Source: Qipengyuania sp. HL-TH1
GTDB lineage: Bacteria; Pseudomonadota; Alphaproteobacteria; Sphingomonadales; Sphingomonadaceae
Direction: 5' to 3'
Assembly (NCBI RefSeq): GCF_036365825.1
Contig: NZ_CP142675.1
Span: 3,046,501-3,110,500, forward strand
Length of the DNA: 64,000 bases
Both the position numbers and the translations under genes were made by a program. Positions 16,098-24,335 of the stretch are shown here, one piece after another; position 1 is the stretch's first letter, and the number at the start of each line of letters is the position of its first letter. The notes beneath the pieces were generated by a model. The model saw only the letters and a program-made list of their open reading frames with translations. It was not told the origin of the DNA and did not search any database.

Positions 16098-19000
16098 TCA
16101 AACCACGGCATCTTCTCCCATGTCTTCGGACGAAGGTAGCCACCGTCACGGCCCGATCGGAGTCATCCTCGATGTCGCCGTTCGTTTCCGCTGGGCGATC
16201 ATCGTCCTGACCGTGTTCGCAGCGATCTACGGAGCGTTCAATCTGGTGCGCCTGCCGATCGACGCGGTTCCCGACATCACCAACACGCAGGTCCAGATCA
16301 ACACCAGCGCTGCCGCGCTCTCACCTTCGCAGGTCGAGACGCAGGTGACCTTCCCCATCGAAACCGGACTTGCCGGGATCGAAGGCCTGGAGATGACACG
16401 ATCGATTTCGCGCAACGGCTTCAGCCAGGTCACCGCGATTTTCGAGGAGGGCACCGACCTCTACTTCGCCCGGCAGCAGGTGAACGAACGGCTCGCGCCG
16501 ATTGGCGCTTCATTGCCCGAAGGAGCGGAGCCTACCATGGGGCCGATCTCCACCGGCCTTGGCGAAGTGCTGATGTATACGATCGAGTATGAGCATCCCG
16601 GTGGCAAGGGTGCGACCACTGGTGGCCGCACAGGCTGGCAGTCCGATGGCAGCTTCATCACCGAACGCGGCGACCGCCTCGAGAGTGAGGTGGCTAAGGC
16701 GGCCTATCTGCGCACTGTGCAGGATTGGGTGGTCGCGCCGTTGATGCGCTCGATCGACGGCGTGGCCGGCGTGGATTCGATTGGCGGGTTCGAAAAGCAA
16801 TTCCTTGTTCAGCCCGATCCGGCACGTCTCACCGGCTATGGCCTGTCATTCGACTCACTCATCGATGCTCTAGAAGCCGCCAATCTGGCGGCAGGCGCCA
16901 ATTTCGTCGATCGTGCCGACGAAGCCCTGCTTGTCCGCGTGGACGCGAGGCTGGGCAGCATTGCCGACATCGAAGAAGCCGTCATTGCGACCCGCGAGGG
17001 CGTGCCCATCCGCATCGGCGATGTGGCCGATGTGGAGATCGGCGGCGACCTGCGAACCGGTGCTGCTTCACTGAACGGTGAAGAGGCGGTGGTGGGAACC
17101 GTGTTGATGCGCGCGGGCGAGAACAGCCGGACCGTTGCGGCTGGTGCTGCCGAGAGACTTGAAGAGGTCCGCGCATCGCTTCCGGACGGAGTTGTCGCTG
17201 AGATTGTCTACAATCGTTCCTCACTAGTCGATGCGACGATCTCCACCGTCGAAAAGAACCTGCTCGAAGGCGCATTGCTCGTGATCGCCGTCCTGTTCCT
17301 CTTGCTCGGCAATATCCGCGCCGCCATAATCACCGCACTGGTCATTCCCGTTTCGATGCTGATGGCAGCGGTGGGGATGAACCGGCTTGGTGTCTCAGGT
17401 AATCTGATGAGCCTGGGCGCGCTCGACTTCGGGCTGATCGTCGATGGTGCGGTCATCATTGTCGAGAACAGCGTCGCCCGGCTTGCGGCCCGGCAACATC
17501 GCGAAGGACGCTTGCTTACCTTGGGTGAGCGGCTGACCGAAACGCGTCTCGCAGCGCAGGAAATGATCAAACCGACCGTCTACGGTCAGGCGATTATCTT
17601 CCTCGTCTTCGCGCCGCTGCTGACCTTTACCGGGGTCGAGGGCAAGACGTTCTCGCCCATGGCGATCACGATGATGCTCGCGCTGGCTTCGGCCTTCGTT
17701 CTTTCATTGACCTTCGTGCCAGCGATGATTGCGGTCCTGCTCAACAAGAAGCTGACCGAAAAGGAGGTGAAGCCCATTCGCTGGGCCAAAGAGCGCTACG
17801 GTCCCGCCGTGCGCAAGGTCATTGCGCGGCCCTGGCCGATGATTGGTGCCGGGGTTGGTCTCTTCACAGTAGCGGTTTTTGTGTTCGGCTTTCTGGGCAG
17901 CGAGTTCACCCCGCAGCTCGATGAACGCGACATCGCGGTGCAATCCTTGCGCATCCCCTCGACATCGCTCGAACGCTCGCTGGCGATGCAGCGGCGGGTC
18001 GAAGACCGGCTCGAAGAGTTTCCCCAAGTTGATCTTGTGTTCTCACGGACGGGCACGGCCGAAGTCGCCAGCGATCCAATGCCCCCCAATGCTTCGGACG
18101 CTTATGTCATCCTGAAGCCTCGCGACGAATGGCCCGATCCCGATTTGCCGAAAGATGAGCTTGTTGGTGAAATGGAAAGCGCGCTCGGAGGCCTCATCGG
18201 CAATCTCTACGAGTTCAGCCAGCCTATCGAGCTGCGCTTCAACGAGCTGATCGCCGGTGTGCGCGGCGATGTCGCGGTCAAGCTCTACGGCGATGACCTC
18301 ACTGCGCTCACCGAAGCTGCGGGCGAGGTCGCGGGCGTGCTTGGAGGTGTCGAAGGCGCCGCGGACGTGAAGGTGCAGCAGGTGACCGGCTTTCCTACGC
18401 TGGACATCGCCTTCGATCGCCCGACCATCGCGCGCTATGGTCTGACCGTCGAGGAAGTGGCACAGTCGGTTGCTATCGCGCTCGGCGGGCGGCCAGCAGG
18501 ACTGGTGTTCGAGGGCGATCGCCGTTTCGATGTTGTCGTGCGCCTCGAGGATGCTACGCGCGACGATTTCGACCAGCTCGGCGCGCTCCCGATCGTGCTT
18601 GAAAACGGGGTCACCGTTCCTTTGCGGACATTGGCCGATTTTCAGGTCGTCGATGGCCTTGCCGAGGTTCGGCGAGAGCAGGGCCGAAGGCTTGTGATCG
18701 TCTCGGCCAACGTACGCGAGCGCGATCTCGGCTCCTTTGTTGAGGAAGCGCAGGAAAGGGTTTCGACCGGCGTCGATATGCCGCCGGCCTCCTTCATCGA
18801 ATGGGGCGGACAGTATCAGAACCTGCAGGAAGCGCAGGCGCGGCTCACCATCGTCGTCCCGATTGCCTTCGCTCTGGTTCTCCTCTTGCTGTTCATGGCT
18901 TTGGGTGGATGGGTTCCAGCGCTTGCCGTGTTCAGTGCCATTCCCATGGCCTTGGCTGGCGGGGTGTTCGCTCTGGCGCTGCGAGGCTTGCCATTCTCGG

Positions 19001-19416
19001 TGTCGGCAGCGGTCGGCTTTATCGCGCTTTCCGGCGTGGCGGTGCTCAACGGTCTCGTCATGATGACCGCGATCCGGCAGCGACTCGACAGCGGGATGTC
19101 ACTGGATGAGGCGATTGCCGATGGCGCGCTGGCGCGACTGCGACCGGTGCTCATGACCGCGTTGGTGGCGTCGCTGGGTTTTGTGCCGATGGCGATTGCC
19201 ACAGGAACAGGTGCTGAGGTGCAACGTCCCTTGGCTACGGTGGTTATCGGCGGGCTGATCACAGCCACTGCGCTCACGCTGTTCGTTTTGCCAGCGATCG
19301 CTCGCCTGGTACTCGATGATGGCAAGGAGAAGCGAAGCTGGCGCCAAAGATGGTGGGACCGCCTGCGTCGCAACGTCACGCCTGAGGAACGTAAAGAACT
19401 TCGGGATGTTACTTGA
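16087..19416 (+). CDS. czcA: CzcA-type heavy-metal RND efflux pump
   Basis: At 1109 aa it has full length for an HME-RND transporter, with twelve spans and two large periplasmic loops. The N-terminus has VPDITNTQVQINT, typical of CzcA/CnrA. TM4 carries the proton-relay motif LDFGLIVDGAVIIVENS, with two Asp and one Glu, the signature of divalent-metal (Co/Zn/Cd or Ni/Co) pumps. The Cus-type periplasmic Met trio is absent. A region rich in Gly and Thr near residue 175 (HPGGKGATTGGRTG) is an insertion in the first porter loop. It drives proton-coupled export through CzcB and CzcC. Confidence 0.94.
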   Translation: MAIDQTTASSPMSSDEGSHRHGPIGVILDVAVRFRWAIIVLTVFAAIYGAFNLVRLPIDAVPDITNTQVQINTSAAALSPSQVETQVTFPIETGLAGIEGLEMTRSISRNGFSQVTAIFEEGTDLYFARQQVNERLAPIGASLPEGAEPTMGPISTGLGEVLMYTIEYEHPGGKGATTGGRTGWQSDGSFITERGDRLESEVAKAAYLRTVQDWVVAPLMRSIDGVAGVDSIGGFEKQFLVQPDPARLTGYGLSFDSLIDALEAANLAAGANFVDRADEALLVRVDARLGSIADIEEAVIATREGVPIRIGDVADVEIGGDLRTGAASLNGEEAVVGTVLMRAGENSRTVAAGAAERLEEVRASLPDGVVAEIVYNRSSLVDATISTVEKNLLEGALLVIAVLFLLLGNIRAAIITALVIPVSMLMAAVGMNRLGVSGNLMSLGALDFGLIVDGAVIIVENSVARLAARQHREGRLLTLGERLTETRLAAQEMIKPTVYGQAIIFLVFAPLLTFTGVEGKTFSPMAITMMLALASAFVLSLTFVPAMIAVLLNKKLTEKEVKPIRWAKERYGPAVRKVIARPWPMIGAGVGLFTVAVFVFGFLGSEFTPQLDERDIAVQSLRIPSTSLERSLAMQRRVEDRLEEFPQVDLVFSRTGTAEVASDPMPPNASDAYVILKPRDEWPDPDLPKDELVGEMESALGGLIGNLYEFSQPIELRFNELIAGVRGDVAVKLYGDDLTALTEAAGEVAGVLGGVEGAADVKVQQVTGFPTLDIAFDRPTIARYGLTVEEVAQSVAIALGGRPAGLVFEGDRRFDVVVRLEDATRDDFDQLGALPIVLENGVTVPLRTLADFQVVDGLAEVRREQGRRLVIVSANVRERDLGSFVEEAQERVSTGVDMPPASFIEWGGQYQNLQEAQARLTIVVPIAFALVLLLLFMALGGWVPALAVFSAIPMALAGGVFALALRGLPFSVSAAVGFIALSGVAVLNGLVMMTAIRQRLDSGMSLDEAIADGALARLRPVLMTALVASLGFVPMAIATGTGAEVQRPLATVVIGGLITATALTLFVLPAIARLVLDDGKEKRSWRQRWWDRLRRNVTPEERKELRDVT

Positions 19417-19449
19417 AGGGGAGGGCTAATTGAAGTTAGCTAGGTCAAT

Positions 19450-19856
19450 TTGTCTGCCTCAGATCGCTTCGGGACTGACAAGTCTCGAAGCGATCCGGTA
19501 TCGGACTCAATTGCGGGCGCGCGGAGCCTCGGCAGAACGCCCGGCTGCGATACGGGCACGGCGTGGGTGTTTTTCGCCGATGGCTTCTATGCAGAGGTGC
19601 AACCTTCGGACGGTGATCTGTCCGCTGTCGGCATCTGGCGCGATGAGGGTGAGGCCATCGCATATACCATGACCATAAGCCCTTCGAACGGCATGCGCGG
19701 CCAATGCAAGTGCGCCATCTTACGATCGAAGATTGTAGCCCGGGACGGCCCTTCACCTGCAACTATCGAGGTTTCGAGCGCATCTTTTACCGCTGTCCAG
19801 AGGACGCGCCAAAGCCGCTCGACGGTCGCGCGGAACATTCAAGAGGAGAAATCGCC
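19450..19856 (+). pseudogene. Probable frameshifted remnant of a small protein gene
   Basis: Between czcA and the STAS-like gene two frames show successive protein-like stretches. Frame 1 reads TAWVFFADGFYAEVQPSDG and GIWRDEGEAIAYT (about 19557-19665). The next frame then continues with HKPFERHARPMQVRHLTIED and TCNYRGFERIFYRCPED (about 19675-19820). A one-base shift near 19665 would join them into one plausible protein of about 100 residues, suggesting a decayed gene. No family was recognised. It could instead be chance coding-like composition. Confidence 0.4.
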
Positions 19857-20228
19857 ATGCTCACCGCAATCGAAGATAACGGTCTGTTGCTCATCAGGGC
19901 GGACGGAACGCTTTCCGATAGCGACTATGACCGCTTCGTTCCGTTTTTCGAGCGCGTCGCGGCGCGAGTTCCTGGGACGGTTCCGATGCTTATCGAACTT
20001 GCTCCCGACTTTTCTGGCTGGGATATGGGCGGTCTCTGGCGCGACCTGAAATTCGATGCGAAGCACAAGGACAGCTTCGGCCGGATCGCGATGGTCGGCG
20101 ATAGTAGTTGGGAAGAGTGGGGCACCAAGCTTTTCGATCCGCTATTCCGCGCGGAGATGAGGTTTTTCACACCTGTCGAGCGGGTTGCCGCCGAAAGCTG
20201 GGCGAGAGACGGAAGGAATGCGTCATGA
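19857..20228 (+). CDS. STAS/SpoIIAA-like small cytoplasmic protein
   Basis: 123 aa. The pattern of short strands and amphipathic helices (NGLLLIRADGTLSDSDYDRF, VPMLIELAPDFSGWDMGGLW, KDSFGRIAMVGDSSWEEWG, MRFFTPVERVAAESWA) matches the STAS-like SpoIIAA/DUF3478 family seen in many proteobacteria. These bind lipidic ligands in some cases; the function is mostly unknown. The ATG at 19857 has a good SD (AAGAGGAGAA). The stop overlaps the next start as ATGA (20225-20228), so it is coupled to the CDF gene. Confidence 0.78.
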   Translation: MLTAIEDNGLLLIRADGTLSDSDYDRFVPFFERVAARVPGTVPMLIELAPDFSGWDMGGLWRDLKFDAKHKDSFGRIAMVGDSSWEEWGTKLFDPLFRAEMRFFTPVERVAAESWARDGRNAS

Positions 20229-20854
20229 GCGGCGAAGGCGAACTCAACCTCGATTCGGCCGAAAAGCGCCGCACTCTCTGGATCGTTTTCTGGCTCAATG
20301 TGGCGATTGCGATAGGGTTTTTCATCACCGGGGTAATCGGCGATTCCAACGCGCTGATTGCCAATGGGCTCGACAATTCGTCGGACGCGATTGTCTATGC
20401 ATTGAGCCTGCTTGCGCTCACCCGCTCCCGGGTCTGGAAGCGCGGAGCCGCGCGTTTTTCCGGGGTCATGCTGCTTGTGTTCGCAGGCGGTGTGATTCTC
20501 GATGCCATCCGGCGCTTCATGGAGGGTTCGGATCCGATCGGCGGCGTCATGATGGTGATGGCGCTGGTTGCCGGTGCGGTGAACCTCTGGTGCCTTTACC
20601 TGCTGAAACGTTTGCAGAATAAGGATGTCAATTTACGTGCAGCCACCACGTTCAGTTTGAATGATTTCGTTTCGAACGGCGGGATTATCATAGCGGGTAT
20701 CGTAGTGTTTTTCACCGGATCGAATTGGCCCGATCTCGTCGTCGGGATCGGTGTGGCCTGCATAGCGATCTACGGCGGCATCGAGATCCTGCGCGATGCG
20801 CATATGGACATCCATGAGGAAGAGGGCACAGAGCACGAGGGCTGGCGCAAGTGA
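20225..20854 (+). CDS. CDF-like cation transporter (short form)
   Basis: 209 aa, six membrane spans, ending in a short acidic/His tail (HMDIHEEEGTEHEGWRK). In TM2 it has IANGLDNSSDA and in TM5 SLNDFVSNGG, where canonical CDF proteins have two HxxxD motifs, so the site is altered. It lacks the usual C-terminal dimerisation domain. It is translationally coupled on both sides: ATGA with the STAS-like gene, GTGA with the antiporter gene. A metal-efflux role is inferred from family and operon. Confidence 0.8.
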   Translation: MSGEGELNLDSAEKRRTLWIVFWLNVAIAIGFFITGVIGDSNALIANGLDNSSDAIVYALSLLALTRSRVWKRGAARFSGVMLLVFAGGVILDAIRRFMEGSDPIGGVMMVMALVAGAVNLWCLYLLKRLQNKDVNLRAATTFSLNDFVSNGGIIIAGIVVFFTGSNWPDLVVGIGVACIAIYGGIEILRDAHMDIHEEEGTEHEGWRK

Positions 20855-21873
20855 TCGCGGTCTGGGCAGCGGTTCTCCTCGCCGCCGTCTGGGCCGCTCA
20901 TTGGGGCGCGGAACGCCTGTCCGCACCGCTCAAGAAATTACGCAAGCAATGGGGGTTCTCCGTCGCGGCGGGGGGCTCCTTTTTAGGTCTAGCCGCCGCT
21001 TCGCCAGAGATGGGCATCAATGTGACGAGCGCTGCTCGTGATGTGTCCGATATCGGCCTTGGCGCCATGCTGGGTTCGACCGTTCTGGTGATTCCGGTGA
21101 TCGTGACGACCGCTTATCTGGCGACCCGTAAAGGGGCCCTTGAAGGTGCTGACAAGGAGCACAAGAAGCATCGTCGTGATCATTACGTCGCGGTCGATAA
21201 GGGGGCTCTTACCGTCCAGGCGCTGCCTTACCTGGCGATCCTCGCGGTCTTCGCTCTACTGACGCTTCCCGCCCCTTGGCGCGGGTTGCAGCCGATCGAT
21301 GGATGGCTGCTGCTGATCGCGTATCTCGCCTATCTCCTTCAGGCTCTCGTTCGGGGCCGAGAGAAGGGAGAGGAGGTAGAGTGGAGTCTAAAGGAGAAAT
21401 GGATGGCCATAGCGGGCGTCGGCGCCCTGGCGGTCGGGGCCTACTTCACCGTATTCTCGACCGAAAGGATCGTGAGCGCACTCGGCATCCCGAATATCGT
21501 CGGCGGTCTTTTCATCACTGCCGCCGTCGCATCGCTGCCCGAGGTGTTCACGACCTGGAGCGTCGCGCGCTCCGGTCAGGTGACCTCCGCCAGCACAAGC
21601 GTGATCGGCGACCATGTCGTGACCATGACGCTCGCCTTCATCCCGCTCACCATCATCGGAACGCCGATCGAGAATTTTCAACTCTTCTGGGTCAGTCTCG
21701 CGTTCGTCGTGCTGATGGCCGCGCTATACGCTCTCTTTCTTTCGTTGGGAGACGAAGAGAAAAGAGGCTTTGGTCGATGGCACATCTTCGCGTTCTGGGC
21801 AGCCAATGCGGCTTTTATTGCCGTAATATTCCTGTGGGTGAAGCCTTTGCAAGTCTCCGGAGGAGCCGGATGA
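20851..21873 (+). CDS. CaCA family sodium/calcium-type cation antiporter
   Basis: 340 aa with about ten spans in two inverted halves. Each half has the CaCA alpha-repeat: AASPEMGINVTSAARD followed by GAMLGSTVLVIPV, and AASLPEVFTTWSVARSGQVTSAS followed by IGDHVVTM, with the conserved acidic residues for cation exchange. It starts with GTG at 20851 overlapping the previous stop. A charged loop (EHKKHRRDH) joins the halves. It probably exchanges a divalent cation for Na+ or H+; in this operon a metal-efflux role is likely but the ion is unknown. Confidence 0.87.
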   Translation: MIAVWAAVLLAAVWAAHWGAERLSAPLKKLRKQWGFSVAAGGSFLGLAAASPEMGINVTSAARDVSDIGLGAMLGSTVLVIPVIVTTAYLATRKGALEGADKEHKKHRRDHYVAVDKGALTVQALPYLAILAVFALLTLPAPWRGLQPIDGWLLLIAYLAYLLQALVRGREKGEEVEWSLKEKWMAIAGVGALAVGAYFTVFSTERIVSALGIPNIVGGLFITAAVASLPEVFTTWSVARSGQVTSASTSVIGDHVVTMTLAFIPLTIIGTPIENFQLFWVSLAFVVLMAALYALFLSLGDEEKRGFGRWHIFAFWAANAAFIAVIFLWVKPLQVSGGAG

Positions 21874-22049
21874 GCAATGACAACCGAGATCAGGGTGAAC
21901 GGAGCGGCCATAGCCACCGCGAAGAGGATCATGACGATCAGCCCTTGCTTATGAGGACATCTCCCCGAAAAGATTTTGATGGAGATTTGCCTGTCGCGCG
22001 GAAGAAAGTCGCAGACGAACTTCCGGCGGTACGGGGTTTGAAAAGCTAA
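21870..22049 (+). CDS. 59-aa hydrophilic His/Asp-rich protein
   Basis: A short frame starts at an ATG overlapping the antiporter stop (ATGA, 21870-21873), with an AGGAG ribosome site just upstream. It ends at a TAA that shares its last base with the ATG of the next gene (22049). Such overlap at both ends is strong evidence of real translation. The product is soluble and charged, with SGHSHREEDHDDQ near the N-terminus, reminiscent of the His-rich cytoplasmic tails of CDF and ZIP transporters. No family was recognised; a small metal-binding accessory protein is plausible. Confidence 0.65.
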   Translation: MSNDNRDQGERSGHSHREEDHDDQPLLMRTSPRKDFDGDLPVARKKVADELPAVRGLKS

Positions 22050-22936
22050 TGAGCCTTTTCGACACTATCTTTGAGACACAAAGCCGATCGCATGTTTTGC
22101 TTCTTGCGATATTCGCAAGCACCGGCTTGGTCGTAGGGACGTTGTGGGTCGAACGTGTGGGGGCGGGATTGCGCCGGTCCGATCTGTTGTATCCTGCTGC
22201 TGCGGGCGTTCTGTTTGCGACCGCTGCGCTAGCGGTTACGCCGTTCGTCCAATCGGCAGTCGACAGCTGGGCCATCCCTGTGCTCTTTTTGCTCGGTGGA
22301 GGAGCCTATGTTCTTCTGTGCAAGGCAGCCGGCTATCTCAGAGGCCGTTTCGCGGACGGCAAAAGAAAGCAGCATGATCATGACGAGGATTTGTCCAATG
22401 TTGCTGTATCGTCGATCTTCTCCATCGTCGATCTGATCGGCTATGGTTTGACCCTCGGTATTGCAGCAGCCGCTTCCGTGACTTTGGCAATAGTCACCGC
22501 GGCAGGGTTGGCCATGGCGAATGTCTTGGTCAGTCGTCAGATTGGCTCCAGGTTCATAGCCGCTAGCTCAAGCCGAATGGACCGCATCGCGCTACAGGTC
22601 GGTCTCGCTCTGGCCTTCATCGGTTCTGCGCTGTTGGCATTCTGGATGGTACACAGTGTCGATAGTTTCGGGCTGCCTTGGCTCCTCACCGTCCTTGCAG
22701 GGTTGCTCCTGGCTGCGGCGGTAAGAGCTTTGCTTCTTCATCAAGCGGCACACACAGCGGGGCACTTCAAATCGCTTCTTGTTTTTCTCGTCGGGTTCGC
22801 CCTTCTCGCACTCATTTTCGCCGGGCTTGATGAATTATCAGACGCGGTGGATCTTCCGAATTCGGGTTTGGAGCATCCCGCAGAGCGACCGGCAGTCGCG
22901 TTTAGCATTGAACCCTTCACAATGGGACGCGAGTAA
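22049..22936 (+). CDS. Eight-span membrane protein, ZIP-like topology
   Basis: 295 aa with about eight hydrophobic spans and a His/Asp loop after the third (KRKQHDHDED), the layout of ZIP metal transporters. TM4 reads SIVDLIGYGLTLGIAAAAS, which resembles the ZIP TM4 pattern but lacks the conserved HN--D histidine, so I hesitate to assign transport. Starts and stops overlap neighbours by one base (TAATG at 22047-22051 and 22934-22938), placing it firmly within the czc-associated operon before the czcD-like gene. Confidence 0.65.
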   Translation: MSLFDTIFETQSRSHVLLLAIFASTGLVVGTLWVERVGAGLRRSDLLYPAAAGVLFATAALAVTPFVQSAVDSWAIPVLFLLGGGAYVLLCKAAGYLRGRFADGKRKQHDHDEDLSNVAVSSIFSIVDLIGYGLTLGIAAAASVTLAIVTAAGLAMANVLVSRQIGSRFIAASSSRMDRIALQVGLALAFIGSALLAFWMVHSVDSFGLPWLLTVLAGLLLAAAVRALLLHQAAHTAGHFKSLLVFLVGFALLALIFAGLDELSDAVDLPNSGLEHPAERPAVAFSIEPFTMGRE

Positions 22937-23895
22937 TGGAGCAATCCCACGGTCACGCCGGACATAGTCACGGCGAAGAAAATCTCAGCGATCGCCAGCT
23001 GATCTTTGCAGTGGCGATCAACGTTTTGCTTACAGTTGCCCAAATCATTGGCGGGATCGTCTCAGGGTCGCTCGCGCTCATAGCCGACGCCTTGCACAAT
23101 TTCAGCGATGCGGCTTCGCTTGGCCTGGCCTGGTTCGCGCGCAAAATCGGGCGGCGACCCGCCGACAAACTTATGACCTTCGGTTATGCGCAAGGCGAAG
23201 TCGTCGCCGCACTCATCAACCTCACGACGCTGCTTATCATCGGCTTCTACCTGTTGGTGGAGGCAATCAACCGGTTCGCCGATCCCCAACCGGTCGAGGG
23301 ATGGACCGTCATAGGCGTGGCGGGCATAGCGCTGGTCATCGATCTGGTGACTGCCTTCATCGTCTATCGCGGTTCGCATGACAGCATCAACATGAAGGCG
23401 GCCTTTCTGCACAACGTCTCCGATGCTCTCGCGTCGGTCGGTGTGATCGTTGCTGGCGCGCTGATCCTGCTATACGATCTCTACATCGCGGATCTGATCA
23501 TCACCCTGATCATCGCCGGTTATGTCATCTGGCAGGGGGTGACCCTGATGCCGCGGACAGTCCGGCTCTTGATGGGCGCGGTTCCCGACGAGCTGGAGTT
23601 TGATCGGATCGTTTTGGCACTCGAAAAGTTGGATGGGATCGACGGAGTACATCATGTTCATGTTTGGTCGATCGGCGAGCATCACCGGGCGCTGGAAACG
23701 CATGTAACCCCTGAAGGCGCTTCACTTGAGCAATTCGAGAAAGTGAAGGGCCGGGCTAGGTCGATGTTGAAAGAAGAATTTCAAATTGAGCATGCGACAT
23801 TCGAAGCGTGCTTTGAAACGGACTGCGAAGCCGATCTCGTTCCCGCGCATCAAACCGCACATCCGCATGAAGTTGGCGGACCCCATCAGCCTTAG
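22936..23895 (+). CDS. czcD: CzcD-type cation diffusion facilitator
   Basis: 319 aa, a canonical CDF exporter. It has a His-rich N-terminus (SHGHAGHSHGEE), six spans, the metal-binding motifs ALHNFSDAASLG in TM2 and FLHNVSDALASVG in TM5, and a full cytoplasmic C-terminal domain (GVHHVHVWSIGEHHRALETHV). It exchanges cytoplasmic Zn/Co/Cd for protons. It is the last gene of the 13.3-23.9 kb operon and the only CDF in the window with intact motifs and C-terminal domain. Confidence 0.94.
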   Translation: MEQSHGHAGHSHGEENLSDRQLIFAVAINVLLTVAQIIGGIVSGSLALIADALHNFSDAASLGLAWFARKIGRRPADKLMTFGYAQGEVVAALINLTTLLIIGFYLLVEAINRFADPQPVEGWTVIGVAGIALVIDLVTAFIVYRGSHDSINMKAAFLHNVSDALASVGVIVAGALILLYDLYIADLIITLIIAGYVIWQGVTLMPRTVRLLMGAVPDELEFDRIVLALEKLDGIDGVHHVHVWSIGEHHRALETHVTPEGASLEQFEKVKGRARSMLKEEFQIEHATFEACFETDCEADLVPAHQTAHPHEVGGPHQP

Positions 23896-24335
23896 ATTTG
23901 TGTGCGTATTCGATGACGTCTGCAGACCACGATAATTGCTGAAAAACCGGAAACCCGGGCCGTCAAAGCTCGGCCGCAAGGTTTGGGTGCGTACGAGTGT
24001 TCGTTGAACAACCCTAACTCAGGCTTGCGAGGATTGTCGGGCTTGCCATCGGCCTGGCCCTGCTCGTGCAAAAAGGACCGCGCTGCGCAAGGTGTTAAAA
24101 GCGTTGCAGTTGCTCGGTTACAAAGGAAAACAGCCGACCGCAGGCTTACTCTTTGAAGCTCAGGTAAATTACCACATCCTTGCCTCATCGGTGTCGCAAA
24201 TCCCCCGCGCTGCGCTGCACAGCTACCCGCACGAGCGCTGCCGAGAAGTTTTCCCAAAGCGTGTTTTTGCTCTTGCGAGGCAAGTGCAATAAGGTTAGGG
24301 CCCGGATTTCCACACTCGGAGAACAGGAAGTTTTT
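23896..24335. other. Intergenic region upstream of the FecA-type receptor
   Basis: 440 bp without a convincing gene. Frames across it are low in coding character. I looked for a cobalamin riboswitch (B12 box) and for Fur/Zur-like dyads, as often found before TonB receptors, and saw none I could defend. The receptor ribosome site (AGGAAG) is at its right end. Confidence 0.4.

Noticed and set aside
23896..24335. Riboswitch or Fur box before the TonB receptor
   Set aside because: No B12 box, no defensible Fur/Zur dyad; only general composition was seen.
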